From contig PXTV01000044.1 in the NCBI GenBank assembly GCA_003022985.1, positions 1-5,031 of the forward strand: a stretch of 5,031 nt of DNA, read 5' to 3'. Each line of letters opens with the position of its first letter. Within the stretch, counting starts at the first letter, position 1. The translations under genes and the position numbers were made by a program. The stretch is from Bacteroidetes bacterium SW_11_45_7. GTDB lineage: Bacteria > Bacteroidota > Bacteroidia > Chitinophagales > SW-11-45-7. Under the pieces are notes generated by a model. The model searched no databases and was not told the DNA's origin. It worked only from the letters and a program-made list of their open reading frames with translations. Below are positions 1 through 4,710 of the stretch, piece by piece.

Positions 1-1862
1 CGCCACTTGTTGAGCGCGTGGAGACAATCGCCAACGTCAAGTACGGGCAGGATGAGCAAACCGATGTGGCTGTCCGCGTGGTGACCGACCACATCCGCGC
101 CATCACCTTTTCCGTGGCCGATGGCCAGCTGCCTTCCAATACGGGCGCGGGCTACGTGATCAGGCGCATCCTGCGCAGGGCTGTGCGGTACGGCTACAGC
201 TATCTCGGCCTCGATGAGCCGTTCCTGTACCAACTCGTCTCCATTTTGTCCGATCTCTTCAGCAACGCCTTTCCAGAGGTGCAGCGGCAACAGCAGTTCA
301 TCGAAGGCGTGGTCAAGGAAGAGGAGCACAGTTTCCTGAAGACGCTCGAGCACGGCATCAAGCGGATGAACGAGATCATCCGCAAAGCTAGGGAGCAGGG
401 TGACGCCACCATTGCCGGCAAAGCAGCATTTGTCCTGTACGATACATACGGCTTCCCTTACGACCTGACCGAGTTGATCGCCCGCGAAAACGGATTTAAT
501 GTGGGCCGCAAGGGCTTTGAGGAAGAGCTGCAAAAGCAGAAAGATCGCTCCAAGCAAGCGGCAGCCGTGGAAAAGGGCGACTGGGTGTACCTGGCCAATG
601 ACCAGCATACGCAGTTTGTGGGCTACGATCGCTACGAAACGGACGCCCGTGTCATTGCCTACCGCAAGGTGCAAGAGGGCAAAAAGAAGAAAGAGTTCTA
701 CCAGCTCGTGCTCGATCAAACCCCTTTTTATCCCGAAGGAGGCGGCCAGGTGGGCGACAGAGGTGTGCTGCAGCTCAACGGGGATAAGATCTCCGTGGAG
801 GACACCAAGAAGGAGAACGAGCTGATCATCCACTACGTGAAGCAACTGCCGGACGATCCGGAAAAGACCATCCATGCGCAGATCAGCCAAAAAGACCGCC
901 AGCTGACGGCCAAAAACCACACGGCCACGCATCTGCTCCATGCGGCTTTAAAGCAAGTGCCGGGCGATCACGTGGAGCAGAAGGGCTCCCTTGTGGCGCC
1001 CGACCACCTGCGCTTCGACTTTTCGCACTACACTGGTTTGAGTGAGGAGGAGATAGATGAAATCGAGCGCTTGGTCAATGACAAGATCATGCAGAACATC
1101 CAGCGGGAAGAACACCGATCCGTGCCCTATGAAGAGGCTATGCAGATGGGCGCCACAGCGCTGTTTGGCGAGAAGTACGGGGATGATGTGCGCGTCATCG
1201 TCTTTGACCGCGACTACTCGATGGAGCTGTGTGGCGGCACGCACGTGGAAGCTACGGGCGAGATCGGGCTGTTCAAGATCACATCCGAGACAGGCGTGGC
1301 TGCAGGCGTGCGCAGGATCGAAGCGGTGACGAGTCTCAAGGCGCATACCTACATCGATAACAAGCTGGCTCAGCTCAGCGATATCACCGGCATGCTGAAG
1401 AACCAGAAAGACCCCGTACAGGGCGTGCAGTCGCTAGTGAACGAGAACAGCGAGCTGCGTAAGGAGCGCGAGCAGTTGCTCAAGCAGCAGGCCAACCAGC
1501 TCAAGGAAGCCCTCAAACAGGAAGCCGAGGATATCAACGGCATCACGTTTATCGGTAAAGTGATCGACCTCAATGCATCCGAAGCTGTGAAGAACATTGC
1601 CTACGGCCTGCGCGATGAGGTGCCCAACCTCTTCCTGGTGCTCGGCTACCAGAGCAAAAGCAAGCCCCAGCTCTCCGTAGCTGTCAGCGACAACCTCATC
1701 GATCAGAAAGGCCTGAAAGCGGGCGACATCGTCAAGGAACTTGCCAAAGAGATCCAGGGGGGTGGTGGCGGCCAGCCCTTCTTTGCCACAGCAGGCGGCA
1801 AGGACGCATCAGGTCTGGAGCAAGTAGTTGAGAAGGCGAGGAAGGTGGTGGGGGGATCGTAG
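1..1862 (+). CDS. alaS: Alanyl-tRNA synthetase, 5'-truncated by the window edge
   Basis: This enzyme charges tRNA-Ala with alanine in the cytoplasm and clears mischarged Ser/Gly-tRNA-Ala. The frame is open from the first codon in view (positions 3-5, reading PLVERVETIANVKYGQDE), so the GTG at 18 is not the true start. About 620 residues are present; the family is usually about 875 long, so roughly 250 N-terminal catalytic residues lie upstream. Visible in order: the end of the class II catalytic core with motif 3 (GYVIRRILRRAVRYGY, about 150-200); the editing domain with its zinc-site HxxxH (codons 918 and 930, HTATH) and CxxxH (codons 1230 and 1242, CGGTH); a charged helical, probably coiled-coil linker (about 1435-1545, ENSELRKEREQLLKQQ); and the C-Ala domain ending in a glycine run (about 1757-1774) followed by QPFFATAGGKD. 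All editing metal ligands are intact, and the stop is TAG at 1860-1862. Clearly GC-richer than the following DNA. Identification is essentially certain. Confidence 0.98.
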   Translation, partial: PLVERVETIANVKYGQDEQTDVAVRVVTDHIRAITFSVADGQLPSNTGAGYVIRRILRRAVRYGYSYLGLDEPFLYQLVSILSDLFSNAFPEVQRQQQFIEGVVKEEEHSFLKTLEHGIKRMNEIIRKAREQGDATIAGKAAFVLYDTYGFPYDLTELIARENGFNVGRKGFEEELQKQKDRSKQAAAVEKGDWVYLANDQHTQFVGYDRYETDARVIAYRKVQEGKKKKEFYQLVLDQTPFYPEGGGQVGDRGVLQLNGDKISVEDTKKENELIIHYVKQLPDDPEKTIHAQISQKDRQLTAKNHTATHLLHAALKQVPGDHVEQKGSLVAPDHLRFDFSHYTGLSEEEIDEIERLVNDKIMQNIQREEHRSVPYEEAMQMGATALFGEKYGDDVRVIVFDRDYSMELCGGTHVEATGEIGLFKITSETGVAAGVRRIEAVTSLKAHTYIDNKLAQLSDITGMLKNQKDPVQGVQSLVNENSELRKEREQLLKQQANQLKEALKQEAEDINGITFIGKVIDLNASEAVKNIAYGLRDEVPNLFLVLGYQSKSKPQLSVAVSDNLIDQKGLKAGDIVKELAKEIQGGGGGQPFFATAGGKDASGLEQVVEKARKVVGGS

Positions 1863-1885
1863 AGATACAGGCCCGTCAAGGTCGG

Positions 1886-1929
1886 CCCCAATGTTCGATG
1901 CCTTCGGCATCGTGCCCTTGGCTTTGGGG
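1886..1929. other. Nested hairpin downstream of alaS, possible terminator
   Basis: An outer stem CCCCAA (1886-1891) / TTGGGG (1924-1929) encloses a perfect 7-bp hairpin, CGATGCC-TTC-GGCATCG (1896-1912). It begins 24 bases after the alaS stop, so it may protect or end the alaS transcript. There is no run of T after it, so it is not a standard intrinsic terminator. The inner palindrome has the same CC-three-base-GG apex as palindromes elsewhere in this window, so it may instead be a dispersed repeat unit. Confidence 0.45.
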
Positions 1930-1946
1930 TGATGCTATCAACCTTA

Positions 1947-1961
1947 GATTCCTACGGAATC
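1947..1961. repeat. Short perfect palindrome GATTCC-TAC-GGAATC
   Basis: A 6-bp perfect inverted repeat with a three-base loop. It lies 35 bases after the inner hairpin at 1896-1912 and has the same CC-NNN-GG apex. Function unknown; possibly one unit of a REP-like family. Confidence 0.45.
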
Positions 1962-2012
1962 GATAAATTTTCCGACCAGTTAATTGTGATGGGCAGCCAC
2001 AAAGGCGGGCTT

Positions 2013-2091
2013 GTTACGTTTGGCCCCATATTGGAAGAAGCAGCTTTTCATGTACGTGTCATGGTGCAGGAGGATGATTGATGTGCTGCCG
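2013..2091 (+). repeat. Diverged dispersed repeat, copy A
   Basis: This 79-base segment aligns with 3110-3186 (copy B) at roughly three quarters identity by eye, with two small gaps. The best-conserved part is the end, where both copies read ATGTGCTGCCG. Many of the differences are transitions. Both copies lie in intergenic DNA on the same strand. No intact shared reading frame survives, because the two small gaps break frame. It may be a decayed mobile-element fragment or an old non-coding repeat; orientation is arbitrary. Confidence 0.5.
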
Positions 2092-2117
2092 GCTTGTTCT
2101 GTAACTTTCTCATTCCT

Positions 2118-2162
2118 GGCGCGAGCGTCCGCTCGTGCCAAAATACTGGTCCAAGCGGACGC
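2118..2162. repeat. Two mutually exclusive stem-loops sharing one arm
   Basis: GGCGCGAGC (2118-2126) pairs with GCTCGTGCC (2131-2139) around a GTCC loop: nine pairs including one G-T. The overlapping segment GCGTCCGCT (2125-2133) is also a perfect nine-base complement of AGCGGACGC (2154-2162). The two structures cannot form at once. This could be a palindromic repeat unit or, if transcribed, a switchable structure. It lies some 215 bases upstream of the UPF0175 gene, too far to assign it as a leader with confidence. Confidence 0.5.
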
Positions 2163-2377
2163 CTGCCTGACGGTATTAAGGCTTGAATCAGGAAGCGAGC
2201 ACAGCTATGATGCGAGCAATATTGCTTTTAGCCGCTGAGAACCGTAATTTAGTGGGTAGCGTTCATTGATTACAGGACCCAAACAACAAAAGCGATACCC
2301 GCTCCCTTACAATGCGTGAAATAACAGACGCCATTCACCAAGGACATGCATAATTGCTATTCAAAATTTAGAAAGCC

Positions 2378-2605
2378 ATGATACAAGTCACAATCAATAT
2401 TCCGGAAAACGCAAACCTCAATGAAGAAGACGCGCAGCGCTTTCTGGCCGCTAAACTTTATGAGTGCGGAAGACTGACACTGGGGCAGGCGGCAACACTG
2501 GCAGGATTATCCAAGCGAGATTTTGCCGATATATTGTCAGATTACAACGTATCCTTGATCAATTATTCAAGCTCCGATATTAAAAATGACGCTTCCCGCA
2601 TCTGA
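2378..2605 (+). CDS. UPF0175 family protein, putative antitoxin
   Basis: A 75-residue protein with the typical UPF0175 pattern: a short beta-like start (MIQVTINIPENANL), a helix (EEDAQRFLAAKLYECG), then a helix-turn-helix-like segment at about residues 31-53 (GRLTLGQAATLAGLSKRDFADIL), and a tail ending INYSSSD. Family members are small putative DNA-binding proteins often encoded just ahead of DUF3368/PIN-like proteins, and are regarded as antitoxins. That is the arrangement here: its last 20 bases overlap the start of the next gene. The likely role is to neutralise the downstream protein and repress the shared operon; this is inference from family and context. The ATG at 2378 has a weak AGAAAG stretch about 8 bases upstream. 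The length is normal and the frame intact. Confidence 0.85.
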   Translation: MIQVTINIPENANLNEEDAQRFLAAKLYECGRLTLGQAATLAGLSKRDFADILSDYNVSLINYSSSDIKNDASRI

Positions 2606-3053
2606 CCCTCTCATTGCTGACACAAGCGGCTTGATCCTTTTGGACAAAATTGAAGAAGTCCCGCTTCTGCACAAGACATATGGCAATGTTTTGGTCACTG
2701 CAAAAATCCAAAACGAGTTTGGCAGGGGCTTGCCTGATTGGATTGAAATCAGAGACCCAACCGACCGGCAATATGAACAAATCCTTGAGATGGATCTGGA
2801 TTCAGGCGAAGCCAGCGCCATTGCATTGGCCATTGAAACAAGGAGTTCAGCGCTTTTAATGGATGATTTGAAAGGCCGTAAAGCTGCTGAGAAACTTAGC
2901 TTACGCTACACCGGAAGTTTGGGGCTTATTCTTCGTGCGAAACAAGAAGGCGTCATTGACAGTGTTCGTCCAATCATCGATAGGATAAGAAGTACAGATT
3001 TCAGGTTTAGCGAAAAACTGTTGCAAACGATTATTGACGAAGCCAGGGAATAA
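2586..3053 (+). CDS. DUF3368 PIN-like domain protein, putative toxin (RNase)
   Basis: A 155-residue protein of the DUF3368 group of PIN-like domains. The expected acidic positions are visible: D12 in the opening strand IADTSGLILLDKI, E44 in IQNEFGRGLP, D72 and E75 in LDSGEASAIALA, and D93/D94 in ALLMDDLKGRKAAEKL. PIN domains use such acidic residues to hold metal and cut RNA, so the full set suggests an active nuclease; the target is unknown. The C-terminal part (GSLGLILRAKQEGVIDSVRPIIDRIR ... FRFSEKLLQTIIDEA) matches the family's helical end. The ATG at 2586 lies inside the end of the UPF0175 gene, with no good ribosome-binding site of its own and no in-frame ATG just upstream, which points to translational coupling. 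Together they form a likely type II toxin-antitoxin pair. Full length, no damage seen. Confidence 0.88.
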   Translation: MTLPASDPLIADTSGLILLDKIEEVPLLHKTYGNVLVTAKIQNEFGRGLPDWIEIRDPTDRQYEQILEMDLDSGEASAIALAIETRSSALLMDDLKGRKAAEKLSLRYTGSLGLILRAKQEGVIDSVRPIIDRIRSTDFRFSEKLLQTIIDEARE

Positions 3054-3109
3054 GCCATTGTGCCGTCTCAGCGCGTGTCTGTAGCAAGGTGCTATGGACC
3101 GTTGAGCAT

Positions 3110-3186
3110 GTTCCATTTGGTCCGACATTGGATGAAAGCTCATCATATGCGATTCATGATGCAAGAGAATCATTAATGTGCTGCCG
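3110..3186 (+). repeat. Diverged dispersed repeat, copy B
   Basis: The partner of 2013-2091, and ends 10 bases before the R1 element. Its first twelve bases, GTTCCATTTGGT (3110-3121), recur exactly at 3197-3208, the 5' edge of R1, so the two elements may share an end sequence or R1 may have been joined here. No intact frame. Confidence 0.5.
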
Positions 3187-3196
3187 TTTCCGCTCT

Positions 3197-3519
3197 GTTC
3201 CATTTGGTGTTTTAACCAATCGGAAAATAGGAACACCACTTGCAGATAGTTGGTGAGGACACCAATTATGGCATAAATCTTCGGATATCCGTCCACGTTC
3301 TTCCTACTCTGGCCCGGCAAGCCAGAATGGCTTCAATGTGATTAACCCCCGGTCGCCACCTGGGGCAAACAGAATAACGAGACAGTCATGCTACAACCGG
3401 ATAGCATTCTACCAATGCCGAAGGCATTGCACTTGCCCTCGCCCTCGCCTAAGGCGAGGGCTGTGGCTTATAGCAACATAAAATAACAAGTATAAGCGAT
3501 CCCGGAGGTCCTGATGACT
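3197..3519 (+). repeat. R element copy 1: hairpin-rich direct repeat of ~320 bp
   Basis: The same-strand partner of 4711-5031. In the core (3242-3462 versus 4756-4971) the copies differ by six substitutions, a one-base indel and a six-base duplication of CCCTCG in this copy (3436-3441); the flanks are less alike. Stem-loops in this copy: an imperfect TTCCATTTGG/CCAATCGGAA (3198-3225), ATAGTTGGTG-AGGA-CACCAATTAT (3246-3269, one G-T pair), a CGGATATCCG palindrome (3282-3291), TCTGGC/GCCAGA (about 3308-3326), CCCCCGGT/ACCTGGGG (3346-3365, one mismatch), ATGCTA/TAGCAT (near 3389-3408), CAATGCC-GAA-GGCATTG (3413-3429) and CCCTCGCC-TAA-GGCGAGGG (3442-3460). No good protein frame. It could be a non-autonomous mobile element, a REP-type array or a structured RNA. 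The strand given assumes the wobble pair reflects an RNA read from plus; the 3' limit is uncertain. Confidence 0.85.
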
Positions 3520-3557
3520 ACTTGGGAGGATCGAACATATATCGGCCGGCAAGTTGG

Positions 3558-3578
3558 AAAGGCGTTTCAAACGCCTTT
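3558..3578. other. Perfect 21-base palindrome, possible terminator of the minus-strand operon
   Basis: AAAGGCGTTT-C-AAACGCCTTT gives a ten-base perfect inverted repeat. It starts 43 bases beyond the stop of the minus-strand toxin gene and could fold as a transcript end on either strand. On the minus strand it is followed by CC rather than a T run, so the terminator call is tentative; it could also be another repeat unit. Confidence 0.45.
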
Positions 3579-3620
3579 GATTTTCATCCACAATACAATT
3601 GCGGACGAATAACATAATGA

Positions 3621-3938
3621 TTATGTAGAAAAATGCTCAGGATTTGTTCTGCTGTGGATGACGTTGAAGATCACCACCTCGTCATCGATCAATTTGTAAA
3701 CAAAGATGTAGTTCTTCTTAAAGACAGCGCAACGAAGGTTGCGTTTGGCAAGTTGTGGCTGGCTGCACATGGCATGTCCTGAGGGCGCTTTTGCAAGAGA
3801 TTTGCCGAAGTCATAGAGCTGATTCTTGAAATGTTCTGCTCTTTCAGGATAGCCCTCTTCAACTATGTATGCGTAGAACTGAAAAATGCTGAATTCCGCT
3901 TTAGGCAGGAAGACTACTTTCCTTGCTGCTTTCTCCAT
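3621..3938 (-). CDS. RelE/ParE superfamily toxin
   Basis: A 105-residue basic-to-neutral protein with the RelE/ParE fold pattern: a first strand (RKVVFLPKAEFS), two helices (IFQFYAYIVEEGYPERAEHFKNQLYDFGKSLAKAP), then the C-terminal sheet (about residues 66-97: RNLRCAVFKKNYIFVYKLIDDEVVIFNVIHSRTNPEHF). The AVFKKNYIFVYKL core, the conserved arginine just before it and the late IHSR motif are typical of the family in Bacteroidota. Members poison gyrase (ParE) or cut mRNA on the ribosome (RelE); the sequence does not show which. The ATG at 3938 lies 25 bases inside the upstream antitoxin-like gene, so the two are probably co-translated. Length is normal and no disruption is seen. Confidence 0.88.
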   Translation of the reverse strand: MEKAARKVVFLPKAEFSIFQFYAYIVEEGYPERAEHFKNQLYDFGKSLAKAPSGHAMCSQPQLAKRNLRCAVFKKNYIFVYKLIDDEVVIFNVIHSRTNPEHFST

Positions 3939-4201
3939 TCTTCGATCCTTGCATTCGTTTTCGCTTTCGCTTCGTCTTCATTCATTCCTTTCCCTTCTTT
4001 GTACTCCGCTTCCGCTTCCTGTATCATTTGCTCAAATTCTTCATCCGTTGCCGGACGGGAAGGGTTCGTCCAATTATAGTCATCTTCAGATGAATCTTCT
4101 GAAGAAATTGAAACGGCACGCACCATTTGATGATTTTCCAAAAATGTGGCGAGCAATTTGGCTTGGTTCTCGGTATCGGTCGTGATAATAAGTTTTTTCA
4201 T
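3914..4201 (-). CDS. Putative antitoxin partner of the RelE/ParE toxin
   Basis: A 95-residue acidic protein. I chose the ATG at 4201 (MKKLIITTDTENQAKLLATF) over the longer frame from 4306, because the extra 35 residues are AT-rich noise and the chosen start looks like a family N-terminus. Residues 1-32 form a strand-helix-strand segment also seen in small Bacteroidota antitoxins. The middle is serine/acid-rich and probably disordered (SSEDSSEDDYNWTNPSRPATDEE). The end is a charged helix (EEFEQMIQEAEAEYKEGKGMNEDEAKAKTNARIEEWRKQQ) likely to wrap the toxin. No DNA-binding motif can be named with confidence. The role rests mainly on its overlap with the RelE/ParE gene and on its size and charge; I do not recognise a named family. 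Confidence 0.75.
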   Translation of the reverse strand: MKKLIITTDTENQAKLLATFLENHQMVRAVSISSEDSSEDDYNWTNPSRPATDEEFEQMIQEAEAEYKEGKGMNEDEAKAKTNARIEEWRKQQGK

Positions 4202-4219
4202 GGTTCTTTCAATTAAATC

Positions 4220-4225
4220 ATTATA
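4220..4225 (-). promoter_or_regulatory. Possible -10/-7-like box upstream of the antitoxin-toxin pair
   Basis: Reading the minus strand, TATAAT occurs 18 bases before the ATG at 4201, preceded by TATTTTTA, which is one base off the Bacteroidota TAnnTTTG element. No convincing upstream TTG at the right spacing was found. Weak support, given the AT-rich local sequence. Confidence 0.25.
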
Positions 4226-4364
4226 AAAATACGAAATTTGGAGGCGAAATAAAATTGTTTGATATGTAAGGCCCTTGTTTGTGTTTCCAACAAAGAGAAA
4301 ATCCAAAATGGGTTGTGGGTCAGTACTTCACCTATGACAGAAACGACTTCACTTTGCCCGCCCT

Positions 4365-4592
4365 TCATCCATTTGATTGTTTTGCGAAGTAGCCATCCCA
4401 AAAATTATTGTCGGGGTGTTCCCATTCTTCTTTAAGCGATTCTATCCCCAAATTCTGCCATTCCCGCGAAGAAAAGCCAATCTCCTTGCCTTTAAGCTCT
4501 GCCTTGAGCAGCCGGAGGAATTCCTGTTTTTGCCGTTTGCCCAAATGCCGGAAACGGGCAATCAATGATTCAGGTGTTGGATTGTCGGACAT
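4365..4592 (-). CDS. Small antitoxin-like hypothetical protein, partner not found
   Basis: A 75-residue protein starting MSDNPTPESLIARF. Residues 7-35 form a helix rich in basic residues (ESLIARFRHLGKRQKQEFLRLLKAELKGK), and the end carries the motif SLKEEWEHPDNNFWDGYF. Similar SLxxxWxxxxNxxWDxY tails occur on small antitoxins that pair with RelE/ParE or MazF-type toxins, so I suspect an antitoxin; I cannot name the family. No toxin follows it: the 163 bases before the next minus-strand gene hold only a short frame (to 4213) without a recognised motif. It could be an orphan left after toxin loss, or could act with the neighbouring pair. The start at 4592 is overlapped by the palindrome ATGAGCGCTCAT. 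The ATG ten bases upstream (4602) is out of frame. Confidence 0.65.
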   Translation of the reverse strand: MSDNPTPESLIARFRHLGKRQKQEFLRLLKAELKGKEIGFSSREWQNLGIESLKEEWEHPDNNFWDGYFAKQSNG

Positions 4593-4602
4593 GAGCGCTC
4601 AT
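4591..4602. promoter_or_regulatory. Perfect 12-base palindrome at the start codon
   Basis: ATGAGCGCTCAT overlaps the first bases of the minus-strand 75-residue gene. Such a site could be an operator for autorepression or a structure limiting translation initiation. This is inferred only from symmetry and position. Confidence 0.35.
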
Positions 4603-4621
4603 TTTATCTCTAAAATAAGAA

Positions 4622-4647
4622 ATCACATTGTAGTGATGTGTACAATG
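4622..4647. promoter_or_regulatory. Interleaved inverted repeats upstream of the 75-residue gene
   Basis: CATTGTA (4626-4632) and TACAATG (4641-4647) form a perfect seven-base inverted repeat with an eight-base gap. Overlapping it, ATCAC (4622-4626) and GTGAT (4633-4637) form a second one. They lie 30-55 bases upstream of the start codon at 4592 on the minus strand, where a promoter and operator would be expected. The binding protein is unknown; an antitoxin encoded here is a natural candidate. Confidence 0.4.
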
Positions 4648-4710
4648 ATTTTTCCGTGATGGTTCGCAAAAATGTTTGGCTTTGTCAGGGACAGGCATAC
4701 ATTTCGCCTC

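Larger units (their letters stand above)
1863..2377. other. 515-base intergenic region, no convincing gene
   Basis: This stretch between alaS and the UPF0175 gene holds two small palindromes (1896-1912, 1947-1961), copy A of a diverged repeat (2013-2091), and a pair of alternative hairpins (2118-2162). The longest ATG-started frame, 2011-2238 (75 codons), resembles no family I know. It runs straight through the repeat and the palindrome, where the translation becomes a low-complexity LARASARA stretch; I read it as fortuitous. A 14-codon frame at 2312-2353 ends just before the next gene but shows nothing recognisable. A gapped, imperfect inverted repeat pairs GTGGGTAGCG (about 2251-2260) with GCGATACCCGC (about 2292-2302). 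No clear Bacteroidota promoter (TTG ... TAnnTTTG) was seen ahead of 2378. Confidence 0.6.
3054..3620. other. 567-base intergenic region between convergent toxin genes
   Basis: It separates the plus-strand DUF3368 gene from the minus-strand RelE/ParE-type gene, whose 3' ends face each other. In order it holds copy B of the diverged repeat (3110-3186), the R1 hairpin-rich element (3197-3519), about 40 unassigned bases, and a perfect 21-base palindrome (3558-3578). Open frames on the minus strand (2901-3320 and 3409-3615) cross the repeats and palindromes, or overlap the DUF3368 gene, and look non-coding. Confidence 0.7.

Noticed and set aside
948..1346. A 132-codon minus-strand frame inside alaS
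   Set aside because: A shadow of the GC-rich alaS codons on the opposite strand; the His/Cys-rich translation is antisense to the editing domain.
1932..2083. A plus-strand frame containing DQLIVMGSHKGG, which resembles the LIVMGSHG motif of universal stress proteins
   Set aside because: Only about ten residues match. The frame has no upstream domain or proper Usp C-terminus, and its second half runs through the dispersed repeat copy A. Likely coincidence; at most a heavily decayed remnant.
2011..2238. A 75-codon plus-strand frame (MLRLAPYWKKQLF...)
   Set aside because: It crosses the diverged repeat and the 2118-2162 palindrome, has no family resemblance, and copy B does not keep the frame open.
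2901..3320. A 139-codon minus-strand frame (MPGQSRKNVDGYP...)
   Set aside because: It spans part of R1 and repeat B and then overlaps the antisense of the DUF3368 gene. The corresponding frame in R2 is interrupted in a different context, and no protein features are seen.
3409..3615. A 68-codon minus-strand frame (MLFVRNCIVDENQRR...)
   Set aside because: It reads across three palindromes of R1 and its flank; the translation reflects the hairpins rather than a protein.
4202..4306. N-terminal extension of the minus-strand antitoxin from the ATG at 4306
   Set aside because: The added 35 residues come from AT-rich sequence with a TATAAT-like box inside. The MKKLIITTD start at 4201 is more natural.
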